DNA of 64,000 nt, taken from contig JAFKHV010000011.1 of assembly GCA_017306715.1 (NCBI GenBank), forward strand, positions 34,093 through 98,092, read 5' to 3'. A program made the translations under genes and the position numbers. The notes beneath the pieces were generated by a model. It saw only the letters and a program-made list of their open reading frames with translations. It made no database searches and had not been told where the DNA came from. This stretch comes from Legionella sp. (GTDB lineage: Bacteria > Pseudomonadota > Gammaproteobacteria > Legionellales > Legionellaceae). This document shows, piece by piece, positions 49,571 to 59,197 of the stretch (position 1 is the stretch's first letter; the number at the start of each line of letters is the position of its first letter).

Positions 49571-51499
49571 ATGGGCGGACCAAGGAAGTATTCAGTTAAT
49601 TACCAACCCATGCCAAAAAAAACGCGATTTTGGTTCCATGCAGAAAGTTGTTATACGGAGGCGGAATTAGAGTTACGCACCTGGATAATAAAAACAAGAG
49701 CGCACTCAGGAATTCATCAAGATTATTTGGCCACACCCAGTTCCTGGTTTGCCGAGGATGAGCAAGCGCTAATAAACCATTATGAGCATTCCTGGTTTTT
49801 TAGTGATGCCTATAGACCGCGGCAGCAATTAGCTTACGAGGATTTTTTTGTGCAGCCAGTTGATCATCAACATTTGGCATGGCCGCAATTATTTCTCGTC
49901 ATGCAGAAAATTGGTGATTATTTGCTAATAAGAAATAAAAATCTTCCCATAAGCCATTTGAATCAACCCTTTAATTTTGTATTGCTTGACTTAGTCCGTA
50001 TGCTGCGTGCAATGAGCCAGAATAATCATATTGAATACACACAAAAACAAATTGAGCACTTAATTCATTACGTACGCACGATAGAGACTAAAATATCGCC
50101 TGTTGTCGGTTCAGATCGCTTATTCCTCGCCAATCTACGCGCTGAACTGGATGAGGATTTTTTACCGATGTTGCATCATCTTTTCGAATCGCAACTCTTA
50201 AAAGAATTAATGGTACAGCTGAATAAAAATATTCATCAATTTTCCTTTGAATGTAATTTGCCCTTACATTTTGGCTTAAGTCCCCAAAAAGTTAATCCTC
50301 ACCCATATGGTTTTGATACGCAAATCAATGGAAATCTAAAAGAACATCCAACACTTGCTGCCAAATCGTGTGCGCAAAATAAAAATGAGTTGATTAAGAA
50401 AGACGATCAAGCGTTTGTATTAACTGCTGAGCAATTAAAAACCTGTGCTGATTTTTCCTTGATAACGAATGATCCGGCAATTTTGGAGGATTACGGTCGA
50501 GCAATTACCCACCTGAATCAATTATCACATTTTGAAAAGATTCTTGAACAAACTATTCACTTTTTAGGCCAGGCCGGAGAGGTATATACGGTGCATCAGT
50601 TTAGGGAGCAGTTATTACAACTCATGCAACAAATTAGTGCCTTAGTGGAAGAGGCCACGAGTAATATTGGTAAGATTTTACACGTGAATACACAAACCTA
50701 CTATCAGGCAATCCAGGAAGAACAAAAGATGCCTCTATTGCGGAAGATGTTTCGTGGTGAAACCGATAAACGACGAACGTTTATTAAAAATCAAGATACT
50801 ATGTCGCAATTTCCTTCAACCAGTCATGAGATTCAAAAGACACAACTGTTAATAAAGGAAAATATTGCGCAAATTAATAGTTATCTCAATCAGGCAAAAA
50901 GTCAGCGTACGAACGTTGTGGCAGTGGCGCATCAGGCACAGGAGCTGAATCGATTAATTGAAGAAATTCATGGTTGGATAAAATTGCATCATAACGTAAG
51001 AAATTTACCAGAACCGCGCCCTCCCGAAAAAGTTTTATTTTTGTCAGAGCAGTCATTAACTCAAGATTTGCCTCCTGACTCTAAAATTCATCTCCCTGAG
51101 TGTCAGGCCCGTTCCCCCTATCTCTTTGTAAATAATTTATCCGTGAATAATTTATCCCAGAATCAATTACAACAATACCGCATATCTGGGTGGATTGGGT
51201 TGGGAATTCTTATGATCATTCCTCTAGTGCTCATAATCTTGTATTTGGTTTGTCGTCCTCATAAACCCGATGCAGAGCGAAAATTTAAATTTCAAAAAAA
51301 ATTATCAAAACTTGAAGACTCACTGGTGGATGTGCAACGTATTGTCGATGAGGACCACTGGCAGGAAATAAGGGATGATTATAAAAAGTTGCAAGATAAT
51401 GCAGATAGGGGACACTATGATTTAGAAATGCTTGCCCGAGTTAGTAAAGAATTAGCTGAGGAATTAGAGCAAGAAGAGCGGTTTGTTTCTCATCATTAA
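49571..51499 (+). CDS. Helical protein with C-terminal membrane anchor and Glu-rich tail
   Basis: 642 residues from the ATG at 49571 (GGAGAGG at 49561-49567); an upstream in-frame ATG has no ribosome site. No signal peptide. Mostly helical and hydrophilic, with coiled-coil segments at about 290-480, one transmembrane helix at about 540-565 (GLGILMIIPLVLIILYLVC) and a charged tail ending KELAEELEQEERFVSHH. Glu clusters 5-15 residues from the C-terminus resemble the E-block of Dot/Icm substrates. It follows the PKS by 66 bases on the same strand, so it may be co-transcribed. No family recognised. Confidence 0.6.
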   Translation: MGGPRKYSVNYQPMPKKTRFWFHAESCYTEAELELRTWIIKTRAHSGIHQDYLATPSSWFAEDEQALINHYEHSWFFSDAYRPRQQLAYEDFFVQPVDHQHLAWPQLFLVMQKIGDYLLIRNKNLPISHLNQPFNFVLLDLVRMLRAMSQNNHIEYTQKQIEHLIHYVRTIETKISPVVGSDRLFLANLRAELDEDFLPMLHHLFESQLLKELMVQLNKNIHQFSFECNLPLHFGLSPQKVNPHPYGFDTQINGNLKEHPTLAAKSCAQNKNELIKKDDQAFVLTAEQLKTCADFSLITNDPAILEDYGRAITHLNQLSHFEKILEQTIHFLGQAGEVYTVHQFREQLLQLMQQISALVEEATSNIGKILHVNTQTYYQAIQEEQKMPLLRKMFRGETDKRRTFIKNQDTMSQFPSTSHEIQKTQLLIKENIAQINSYLNQAKSQRTNVVAVAHQAQELNRLIEEIHGWIKLHHNVRNLPEPRPPEKVLFLSEQSLTQDLPPDSKIHLPECQARSPYLFVNNLSVNNLSQNQLQQYRISGWIGLGILMIIPLVLIILYLVCRPHKPDAERKFKFQKKLSKLEDSLVDVQRIVDEDHWQEIRDDYKKLQDNADRGHYDLEMLARVSKELAEELEQEERFVSHH

Positions 51500-51508
51500 T
51501 TTGTAAGC

Positions 51509-51545
51509 TTCCTTGCAAGTAAGGGATTAGATAACTTGCAAGGAA
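51509..51545. terminator. Perfect 12-bp inverted repeat between convergent genes
   Basis: TTCCTTGCAAGT and ACTTGCAAGGAA with a 13-base loop, ten bases after the preceding stop and 19 before the convergent stop. Probably a bidirectional terminator, though T tracts are missing. Confidence 0.55.
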
Positions 51546-51564
51546 TGAATAACCAAACTTAGTT

Positions 51565-52512
51565 TTACTGAGAGCCTGCTACCGAGGTGGTAAATGTGGC
51601 GTTAATAGATGGGTTGTTTTCGCTAATATATTCTACATTACCAATGTTCAGTTGGCAGAGTGTCTTGAAGAATCTTAAATGGGTTTCTTGATTAGGATTC
51701 AAATAAAATTCAGGATCTGCCCCGATTTTCCGCTTATTTTTAAGCTTAATATGAATTAATCCATCGGTTATGTCGACTTCTGCAGGATTATTACTGTCTA
51801 AAACATTTAAACAAGAAATCATGGCGTGCAATTTTCTATTAACTAAAGCGGTCTCTTGAATATACTTTTTTAATTCTAGATAAGTAATTTTAATAGCCAA
51901 TGGCTTTTCCCCTATGGTTTCCAATGCAGAACTTACGTGTTTAATCTGCTTCAAGTCCTCTTGGAGTTCTAAGGGTTTTAGATTTTGATTTTCGTCGAGA
52001 CAATATAAGACCGTGGTTTCCTTATTGGGAACATAAAATAAATCTCCCGTATTGTATAACTCCATATTGGAGGGTAATTTTGAGCACAAGTACAGGTCAA
52101 CACCAGCAGGATGAATCGCAGTTTCTAATAATTCTTCTTTCATGCGACTTCCAGAAAATGTAAGCATTGTCGCAAATAATATGCCGGGCATGCTCAAAAA
52201 AGTCATTGCGTAACCAAACAAAATTCGCGGTAAGCACCAGAGCGCATGCAATATACTCATGCAAATAATCAACCCTAGGTTACTGGCATTGTTCAGAGAT
52301 TCGTAGAGTTTTTTCTGAATATAATAGTGAATGCCTAAGGTAAAATAATCCAAAAGTCCAAAATGTTTGGGATTGGGCCGATAACCGAGCGTACTTCCTG
52401 AAAATACCCCGAAGGTGTCTTTTGTTTTTTGCCAGAAACTCGTTCGATAAGCGCGCGCGTTTGGATATTTCGTTGTCTCAATTAGACCGTGAAAGGGATT
52501 TAAAAAACCCAT
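51565..52512 (-). CDS. Membrane-associated protein, unknown function
   Basis: 315 residues with no signal peptide, a pair of membrane helices in the middle (about 75-97 and 99-120, LGLIICMSILHALW, FGYAMTFLSMPGILFATML) and soluble domains on both sides. The N-terminal 60 residues are aromatic and basic (SFWQKTKDTFGVFSG). The C-terminus ends TTSVAGSQ. No catalytic motif or named family recognised. A two-helix hairpin protein near a polyketide locus and enhABC could be an effector, but the sequence does not prove it. Confidence 0.55.
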   Translation of the reverse strand: MGFLNPFHGLIETTKYPNARAYRTSFWQKTKDTFGVFSGSTLGYRPNPKHFGLLDYFTLGIHYYIQKKLYESLNNASNLGLIICMSILHALWCLPRILFGYAMTFLSMPGILFATMLTFSGSRMKEELLETAIHPAGVDLYLCSKLPSNMELYNTGDLFYVPNKETTVLYCLDENQNLKPLELQEDLKQIKHVSSALETIGEKPLAIKITYLELKKYIQETALVNRKLHAMISCLNVLDSNNPAEVDITDGLIHIKLKNKRKIGADPEFYLNPNQETHLRFFKTLCQLNIGNVEYISENNPSINATFTTSVAGSQ

Positions 52513-52818
52513 GAGTGTTCCTTAAAGATTTAAAGTGTACATTATGCCCTCATTTATTCAAAAATAAAACGAGCTAAATGACGTCCTCACGATTTTCGGG
52601 TTTTTTTTTGTAGTTATTGGCTTTTATTTAAACTAAGCGATTAGATCAGTAGCAATTGTTCGCGATCCTTGTTTTTAAATACAATTCTGCTGGTAAAAAT
52701 CCACTTGTTAATACTACACTTACTTTATATCTTTACAGAATAATAAGATGCCTGCAAACAGCATCTTGTGCATGGTTTTTGCATATTCATTTAAGCAGGT
52801 AATCGATAAGGGGCGGCT
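52513..52818. other. 306-base divergent intergenic region before enhA
   Basis: No gene or RNA gene recognised. It holds a run of nine T at about 52601-52609 with no convincing stem, AT-rich sequence with only poor -35/-10 candidates near 52705-52730, and a stem-loop in the probable enhA leader (AGATGC 52746-52751 pairing with GCATCT 52761-52766). The minus-strand gene at 51565-52512 must also be expressed from here; CATAAT on that strand near 52543-52548 is a weak -10 candidate. Confidence 0.45.
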
Positions 52819-53535
52819 ATGAAAAAAATTGTTCTGTTTATGGGGCTGATGTTCCTGGGTGCCTTGGCGAATGCCGGATTTTACGGAACCGGTTTATGTG
52901 GGTATCCGCAATATGATTGTATTAAAGTGGAGGCAGGGCAAACTTGGGATAGCCTCTTTCCCGACCCTGAAAAACGCGACATCGTACAAAGAATCAACAG
53001 AACTTATAATCATCTTTGGGCGGGGAAAGTCATTGCAGTTCCCAAAAATTTAGCTTATGTGAATATGTTTGATGTCTCTCCGTTTCCGTTAAAAATAAAT
53101 GATGGACGTCAAAAAGAAATCATTGTCGATCAAGATAAATTAGCCTGGGCTGCCTATGACGCTCAGGGTAATTTATTACGTTGGGGACCAATATCCTCAG
53201 GTCGTGATCGCTGTCCCGACGCGAATCGCTCGTGCCGCACATTGACGGGGATTTTCCGCGTCTTCAGTAAAGAGAACGAAAAATGTACCTCTGATGTTTT
53301 TCCCATTGGGAAAGGGGGCGCAAAAATGCCTTATTGCATGTATTTTCATAAAGGCTTTGCCTTACATGGTTCTGATGATATTCCTGGGATTCGTGCAAGC
53401 CATGGCTGTGTACGCATGTTCACTGAGGATGCTAAATGGCTCAACCATGAGTTTGTGGAATTATCCAGCGAGCGCAATAATTTCCTAGGCACCGTGGTTG
53501 TTGTGCGACCCATCAATGAGAGCGAGAACATATAA
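52819..53535 (+). CDS. enhA: EnhA, L,D-transpeptidase-like enhanced-entry protein
   Basis: 238 residues: signal peptide (1-19), a LysM-like stretch (about 33-78, CIKVEAGQTWDSLFPDPEKR to KVIAVPKNL), then a YkuD L,D-transpeptidase domain (about 97-232) with its signature complete: His183 in FALHGSDDIPG and SHGC-R with Cys197. Such enzymes make 3-3 peptidoglycan cross-links or attach proteins to the wall; several Cys are in the periplasmic part. First gene of enhABC, linked in L. pneumophila to enhanced entry into host cells. The stop overlaps the enhB start by one base (TAATG). Confidence 0.9.
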   Translation: MKKIVLFMGLMFLGALANAGFYGTGLCGYPQYDCIKVEAGQTWDSLFPDPEKRDIVQRINRTYNHLWAGKVIAVPKNLAYVNMFDVSPFPLKINDGRQKEIIVDQDKLAWAAYDAQGNLLRWGPISSGRDRCPDANRSCRTLTGIFRVFSKENEKCTSDVFPIGKGGAKMPYCMYFHKGFALHGSDDIPGIRASHGCVRMFTEDAKWLNHEFVELSSERNNFLGTVVVVRPINESENI

Positions 53536-54089
53536 TGAATACGAGCGCTAAGTACTCATCACTTTTATTTGCAGCTTTTATTAGCCTTCCAGCATTCGCG
53601 GCAGAACCCGTTAAAGCACAGGTTATGAGCAAAGAGCAAAAAGCGGCTCGAGAAGAAATGCGATTCCCGATAGGTTGTCGGCCCGTAGGTTATGATTTTT
53701 ATCTTCGTGTGGTGTCCTTACATCCGGGTAAAGAGGGGGCGCTGCAATCTTTATATTTTTTTTACAACACCTTGCCGCAAACCATAAGCCTCTATCAGAT
53801 GCGTGATGAGGACAGTGAATATTCCACCCGGGTAAACCATACGATCGGTCCCAATCAGTGGGCCGCTTTAGCTACAGGAGAGCCTAGTGTGAAATTTATT
53901 TGCACCTTAGGCGATGGGAAACAAGCTTATGGAAAGATCGTGGATTGTGCACAAACCTTAAAAGTCTGTGAATATGTAAACGTTAAATTCGGTTTAAATA
54001 ACAAAGGTAATTTTTGGGTATCCAATGGCAACACACGTAATGGCGCAGTCAGTGACGTGGTGCATTACGGCATCATACCCGGCGTCTAG
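53535..54089 (+). CDS. enhB: EnhB, enhanced-entry locus protein
   Basis: 184 residues with a signal peptide (about 1-23, LPAFAAEP) and a mature periplasmic domain with four Cys (GCRPVG, FICTLG, DCAQTLKVCEYV) likely forming disulfides. Identified by position between enhA and the unmistakable enhC and by size, not by a catalytic motif. Its start overlaps the enhA stop, so translation is coupled. The molecular role is unknown. Confidence 0.82.
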   Translation: MNTSAKYSSLLFAAFISLPAFAAEPVKAQVMSKEQKAAREEMRFPIGCRPVGYDFYLRVVSLHPGKEGALQSLYFFYNTLPQTISLYQMRDEDSEYSTRVNHTIGPNQWAALATGEPSVKFICTLGDGKQAYGKIVDCAQTLKVCEYVNVKFGLNNKGNFWVSNGNTRNGAVSDVVHYGIIPGV

Positions 54090-54150
54090 ATAATTGCCAT
54101 ATTAGCTGTGCAAAAAAGAATAATTTGCCGTATTGAGAGGGGAGAATCAC

Positions 54151-57100
54151 ATGAAATCGCTAGTGCCTTGGGTATGCTTATTTGCAACAGCCAGTCAAAC
54201 AGCAATGGCCGATAATTTCAGTGCGTATCGGCTGGGAAATTATGATAAAGCCGCCCAGCAACTATTAGCAGAAAGTGGCAAAAATCCTGTTGCTGATTAC
54301 TATTTGGGGCGCATTTATCTTTACGGTTATGGCCAACTGAAAAATACGCAACTTGCTTTGCGCTATTTCACTCAGTCGGCCGAAAAAGGATATCTCCCTG
54401 CCATGCAAATTTTGGCACGATACGCTTTAATTCATGATAAAAACCCGGAACAGGCTCTGGTTTGGTTTAAAAAAGCGGCAGCAGCAGGTGATGTTGATGC
54501 GCAAATGTATATGGCTGCAGCCTATTTGTATGGCATCGGCGTGAAAAAAAGCGCCGATATGGCAACCCGCTATTACATCGATGCGGCAAAAAATGGTAAT
54601 GGGGTGGCACAATATACGCTGGCGCAAAATTTTATTAACAGCAAGCATGCGGCAAATAAGAAGCTGGGTATGCTCTGGCTCAATAAAGCTGTAGCAAACA
54701 ATAATCCGCAAGCACAAATGCTGGCAGGGGAAATGTATTTAGAGGGTAAAGGCTATGAAAAAAATCCCGATAAAGGGATGGCTCTACTTACCCAGGCAGC
54801 AGAGCAAGGCTATGCCCCAGCAATGGTGCGTCTGGGTAAGCTCGATTTAGCGAGTAACAAAAAAGATAAAGCATTTACATGGTTTGATAAGGCTGGAGCG
54901 AGTAAAAATCCTGCGGCGTACCTCGAACTGGCGTCTCTATATTTTGATACGAAAAGCTCCATTCATGATCCTAAAATGGGATTTATGTGGACCTTAAAGG
55001 CAGCACAAAATGGATCACAGACGGCAAAACGCCAACTGGCTGAATTATATCAGAAAGGAATGGGTGTTGATGCCGATGCGAACCTTGCCAAACAGTGGCT
55101 GGATTTGGCCAATCAGGAAGAAAAAAATAATAGTCCTGGCAAGGGCTTAGCTGAGGCGGCATTATGGTTAAGTAATGGTGCCACTGCTCATCTTGAACAA
55201 ACAGCAGCTTATCAGATGCGTGGAATTTTCACAGCCTGGAAAAACCCGGCTGTTTTAGGGGATTTTGCTTATAATCAATCCCCCCAATTAAAAACAATTA
55301 ATCGTCAACAAATTTTTCAACCACAATTCTCCTTAGTCCAGCCTAATACCGTTCCCATTAATCAGTTTTATGAAGCATTAATGGCGCACAAGGATGAGGA
55401 TAATCAGTGGACTTATCCGGTCTATACCCCTAATCGTCTTGTTGCTGAAGTACTGCGCATGAATAGCCCTGTTGTTGCGCATCGAGAATTACCAGCACCT
55501 TATCTGGATGCATATTATCCAGTGGATGATACTGAAGCAAATGTTATGGATATATGGACAGAGGGCTGGCAACGCCAAGTAAACACCATGGCGGTATTTC
55601 ATCATTTATACAACCGCGCAATATTAGGCGATGCGCAAGCCCAGTTTGAAATTGGGCAAATGTTCCAATACGGAATTGGTGTAACGCCCAATGATGAATC
55701 AGCCATTGTTTTTTACCAAAATGCGGTGCAACAGCAACACTTAGGAGCTGAGTATAATTTAGGAGTCTTGTACTTAAAACGTGCTAAAACGAAACAAGAC
55801 TATCAGCTTGCTCTGGATGAATTGATGGATGCTGCCTTTAAAGGAAATAAAAATTCCCAATATGTTTTAGCGCATGTTTTAGAGAAAGGAATCACTTCAG
55901 CTGAAGGGGTTGAGTTGATTAAAGCGGATCCACAGCAGGCTAATGCGATGCTCTACTTAGCTGCAGCGAACGATTACGGTCCTGCTGAGTATACTCTGGC
56001 CAATCGTTTGGCTATGGCGCCTGACGATGGCAGTATGCAAGAAAAACAACAAAAAAATAAGCTCATTCGCGAATTATATCAAGGGGCTGCTCATCGCGGT
56101 ATCGCAAACGCGTTATTGCCCCTGGCATTTTACGATGCCATGGATGTTGATAATAAACGACAACAGCGCGCCTTTACTACGGCTAAAGAGTTGGCTGAGG
56201 CGGGAAATGAAAAGGCGGCTTTACTGTTAGGCCTACTCCTCGACCGTGGTATAGGAACAGGAGCTGATAATAACCAGGCAATCCAGTGGTATCAGAAAGC
56301 GGGCGACAATGCGCCAAGTCAATTTATCTTGGGCACCTATGCTGCTGAAGGGAAAGGACTTACGCAAAATAAAGACAAAGCGATGGCACAGTTACAACAA
56401 GCTGCGACTGAGAAATTTTCTTACGCTGATTTTAACATGGCGGTTTTGCAAAAAGAGTCTGGCCAAGAATTTTTGCCAGACTTAGTTCATGCCTATGAAT
56501 TGGGTAACAATCATGCAGGTTTAGTGCTCGCTGATTATTACTTATCCGCAAATACCGATGCTGAGAAAATGAAGCAGGCACGTGAAATCTATCAGGGTTT
56601 AGCGGCAAAGGGCGATGCGGCGGCGCAATTAAAACTTGCGTATATGGACGCTCAAGGTTTAGGTAGTGCTGTTGACATGTCCAGTGCTCAGCGTTGGTAT
56701 ACGGCAGCTGCGGAGCAAGGAAATCCCACCGCACAATATCAACTGGCGCAATTTTACCAGATAGGTGCCTCGGGCGAGCCCAATTATGAGCAAGCAAAAA
56801 GCTGGTATGAAAAAGCGGCTGCAGTTTATCCAGAAGCTTGGGTCGCTTTAGGTTTTATTGAAGAAACAGTCAACGATAATTATGCACAAGCCCTCAAAGA
56901 CTATGAAATGGCTGCACAGAAAAATGATCCCTTGGGTACCTATAACTTAGCGTTGATGTATTTTTATGGTAAAGGAACTGCAGTTGACTATGCCAAAGCG
57001 CGTGAGCTATTTCTTGCGGCGGCGGATAAAATACCGGATGCAATGAGCCAACTGGGAGAAATTTATTTTATGGGCCTAGGCGTGCCACGAGATGAGAAGC

Positions 57101-57735
57101 AAGCTTTATCGTGGTATAAAAAGGCAGCCGATGCGGGTGATCCTCAGGCGCTTTACGAATTAGGACTGATGTCGGAAACAGGCGTATCGACCACGCTCGA
57201 TTTTGCACAAGCTGTTAAATATTACCAGGCAGCTGCGGATAAAAATAATGAGAAAGCGATGCTTGCTCTGGCACGTATGTATCAATACGGCTTAGGAGTT
57301 ACTAAAGATCCTAAAATTTCTGCCCAGTATTATCAACAATTAGCCGCAAGGCAGAATGCTTATGCACAGTATCAATTAGGAAATTATTATCTTGAAGGTA
57401 CCGCAGGTGAGCGTTCCGCAGCAAAAGCGAAACAATGGTTACAACAAGCAAGTGATAATGGCAATGTGCAAGCACGGAAAATGCTGCAACGCCTGGAAGC
57501 ACAAACACAATCACGCGTAAGTTTTATCGAGCCCCTGGTTTTAGATAGAGCACCAATTGTTGCCGGCGAGGCGGCTAACTTGCTTTATTTAGATGCGCTT
57601 AACGAGTGGAATCGGGGTGATGAGGTAAACTCCCGACGTATTCTCAAGCATCTCGTAACCCAATATCCTGATTTTGTGCCCGCACAACAAGCCTTCGAGC
57701 AAATGAATCAAGCTCTTGAAAATCCTTTAAGTTAA
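54151..57735 (+). CDS. enhC: EnhC, long Sel1-repeat periplasmic protein
   Basis: 1194 residues from the ATG at 54151 (AGAGGGGAG just upstream; the TTG six codons earlier overlaps this site). Signal peptide 1-20 (QTAMA-DN) and then about 20 Sel1-like TPR repeats covering nearly the whole protein, with units such as AMQILARYA, AQMYMAAAYLYGIGV, AQFEIGQMFQYGIGV and AQYQLAQFYQIGA, and an unrelated insert at about 330-470. In L. pneumophila EnhC is periplasmic, binds the lytic transglycosylase Slt and limits release of Nod1-activating muropeptides, supporting growth in macrophages. A Rho-independent terminator follows. Confidence 0.95.
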   Translation: MKSLVPWVCLFATASQTAMADNFSAYRLGNYDKAAQQLLAESGKNPVADYYLGRIYLYGYGQLKNTQLALRYFTQSAEKGYLPAMQILARYALIHDKNPEQALVWFKKAAAAGDVDAQMYMAAAYLYGIGVKKSADMATRYYIDAAKNGNGVAQYTLAQNFINSKHAANKKLGMLWLNKAVANNNPQAQMLAGEMYLEGKGYEKNPDKGMALLTQAAEQGYAPAMVRLGKLDLASNKKDKAFTWFDKAGASKNPAAYLELASLYFDTKSSIHDPKMGFMWTLKAAQNGSQTAKRQLAELYQKGMGVDADANLAKQWLDLANQEEKNNSPGKGLAEAALWLSNGATAHLEQTAAYQMRGIFTAWKNPAVLGDFAYNQSPQLKTINRQQIFQPQFSLVQPNTVPINQFYEALMAHKDEDNQWTYPVYTPNRLVAEVLRMNSPVVAHRELPAPYLDAYYPVDDTEANVMDIWTEGWQRQVNTMAVFHHLYNRAILGDAQAQFEIGQMFQYGIGVTPNDESAIVFYQNAVQQQHLGAEYNLGVLYLKRAKTKQDYQLALDELMDAAFKGNKNSQYVLAHVLEKGITSAEGVELIKADPQQANAMLYLAAANDYGPAEYTLANRLAMAPDDGSMQEKQQKNKLIRELYQGAAHRGIANALLPLAFYDAMDVDNKRQQRAFTTAKELAEAGNEKAALLLGLLLDRGIGTGADNNQAIQWYQKAGDNAPSQFILGTYAAEGKGLTQNKDKAMAQLQQAATEKFSYADFNMAVLQKESGQEFLPDLVHAYELGNNHAGLVLADYYLSANTDAEKMKQAREIYQGLAAKGDAAAQLKLAYMDAQGLGSAVDMSSAQRWYTAAAEQGNPTAQYQLAQFYQIGASGEPNYEQAKSWYEKAAAVYPEAWVALGFIEETVNDNYAQALKDYEMAAQKNDPLGTYNLALMYFYGKGTAVDYAKARELFLAAADKIPDAMSQLGEIYFMGLGVPRDEKQALSWYKKAADAGDPQALYELGLMSETGVSTTLDFAQAVKYYQAAADKNNEKAMLALARMYQYGLGVTKDPKISAQYYQQLAARQNAYAQYQLGNYYLEGTAGERSAAKAKQWLQQASDNGNVQARKMLQRLEAQTQSRVSFIEPLVLDRAPIVAGEAANLLYLDALNEWNRGDEVNSRRILKHLVTQYPDFVPAQQAFEQMNQALENPLS

Positions 57736-57737
57736 GC

Positions 57738-57762
57738 AAGAGGGCTATTCGCCCTCTTTTAT
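57738..57762 (+). terminator. Rho-independent terminator of enhABC
   Basis: AAGAGGGC / GCCCTCTT stem with a TATTC loop followed by TTATT, starting three bases after the enhC stop. Confidence 0.85.
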
Positions 57763-57856
57763 TAAGCACCAAAAGCTTTAAGTCGGGTATCGCATTTTAA
57801 AGCTCATCAAACGTATAAATAGATAATGCCTTGAGTCTCTGAACGGGAGTTTAGCC

Positions 57857-59185
57857 ATGGGGTATCTGGTAACATTTTGTTCCTTTGATACGCAAGCTGG
57901 AGGCAATCCTTTTTGGCATAATGCCTTGCTGATATCAAAAATTGACACGCACACCCAGAAGATTGAAGTCCTTAGTGCGTGGGGATTTTATGGAGTAAGT
58001 AGTACCAGTACGTCTATTTTACGGCACATAAAAAGAAAGGTGGGCTTAGACATCGACTTATGGGGAAATCATGGTTGGTTGGTTAGAGAAGAAATCAGGT
58101 ATATGGATAAAGGATTAGGCTTGTATGGCGATACCTATGCCTTAAGCATTGATGAATTTAATGAGTTACAGCAAGAATTAGTCCGTCGGTTACAAGAACA
58201 AGACGAAGCCGTGGCTGAAGCGACAAAAGCGCTTAATTTATCGCCTTTAAGAGATGAGTTTAAATATTATCCCGCCGAGGAGAATTCTGCGCGAATCTTT
58301 GCTTGGGAAAAAGACCTTGCTGTACGTGAATTTCGCAAATCACGATTAAAGCCTTTTGATTTTCAAGTTAGTTGGGATTTATGGTGTCCTTCTTTAAAAA
58401 ATTCGCATACGTGCAAGACCGAAGCCATTCATTTGCTGGAGCATGCACTCCCACAACAGGATTTGCGTCAGTATCAGCGGTGGACATTTCCTCGTTTCAT
58501 TAGTCGATATATGGAACCTATCCAGCTTTACAGTGAGGGACCTTCGCTAAAACATAGGAAAAACAATGGCACCGTGATTCATTATCGGCAATGGCAGCCA
58601 GACGTAAAATTATTTTGGACCGTTCCTCCACAGAAGATTATTTCCAAAAATAGTGAAATCTACCCTAACAATACTTTAGATAGACACTATAGCCCGCAAG
58701 TAAGAGCAGCCGTTAAGACATTACAACGGTTAGAGCATTTAATTTTGAATGGCAAACTCGACAATTCCTATCATTTTATGAGTGCTCGATTAGAGAATTA
58801 CCGTGCGGTTTGGGTCAATAAAATCAGGGAAAAATATCAAGAGTTTTCCGTGGTTAAAAATCAACCCAAGATGACACCCCGAGTGACTTTATTGGGAAAA
58901 ATGAATTCTTGGCTATTTAACCTGCCGCGTAATCAACAGCAGCAACAATGTCATGACTATATTGAAGCAATTAAAAATTACTTCAATGATATATACATTC
59001 TTATCTGTGATAAAGATTTAGCTTTGTCTGCTACTGAAGAAAACATAGATAATTATCTTGAGCTTATGGTCTTAACATTTGAAGTGGGGGTGCAAAAAGA
59101 AATTTGTTCGCTGTTGGGTAGAACTTATTTAACCACAGCTGAAGAGCCCCCAGTACAAACCACAACAACTTGGGCTGTGGTTTGA
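57857..59185 (+). CDS. Unknown protein, possible papain/NlpC-like N-terminus
   Basis: 442 residues, soluble, no signal peptide or membrane helix. The N-terminal part (GGNPFWHNALLISKID, then VLSAWGFYG) and a later HTCKTEAIHLLEHA segment at about residue 193 resemble in order the His and Cys blocks of permuted NlpC/P60 or LRAT-like hydrolases, but this is a weak pattern match. The C-terminal half is helical. The tail is Thr-rich (PPVQTTTTWAVV). A plausible effector candidate in this genus; no name assigned. GGGAG precedes the ATG. Confidence 0.5.
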   Translation: MGYLVTFCSFDTQAGGNPFWHNALLISKIDTHTQKIEVLSAWGFYGVSSTSTSILRHIKRKVGLDIDLWGNHGWLVREEIRYMDKGLGLYGDTYALSIDEFNELQQELVRRLQEQDEAVAEATKALNLSPLRDEFKYYPAEENSARIFAWEKDLAVREFRKSRLKPFDFQVSWDLWCPSLKNSHTCKTEAIHLLEHALPQQDLRQYQRWTFPRFISRYMEPIQLYSEGPSLKHRKNNGTVIHYRQWQPDVKLFWTVPPQKIISKNSEIYPNNTLDRHYSPQVRAAVKTLQRLEHLILNGKLDNSYHFMSARLENYRAVWVNKIREKYQEFSVVKNQPKMTPRVTLLGKMNSWLFNLPRNQQQQQCHDYIEAIKNYFNDIYILICDKDLALSATEENIDNYLELMVLTFEVGVQKEICSLLGRTYLTTAEEPPVQTTTTWAVV

Positions 59186-59197
59186 TCTAGTATCCTT

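Noticed and set aside
52595..52612. T-rich run near 52601 as a Rho-independent terminator
   Set aside because: No stable stem precedes it and no gene on the + strand ends nearby.
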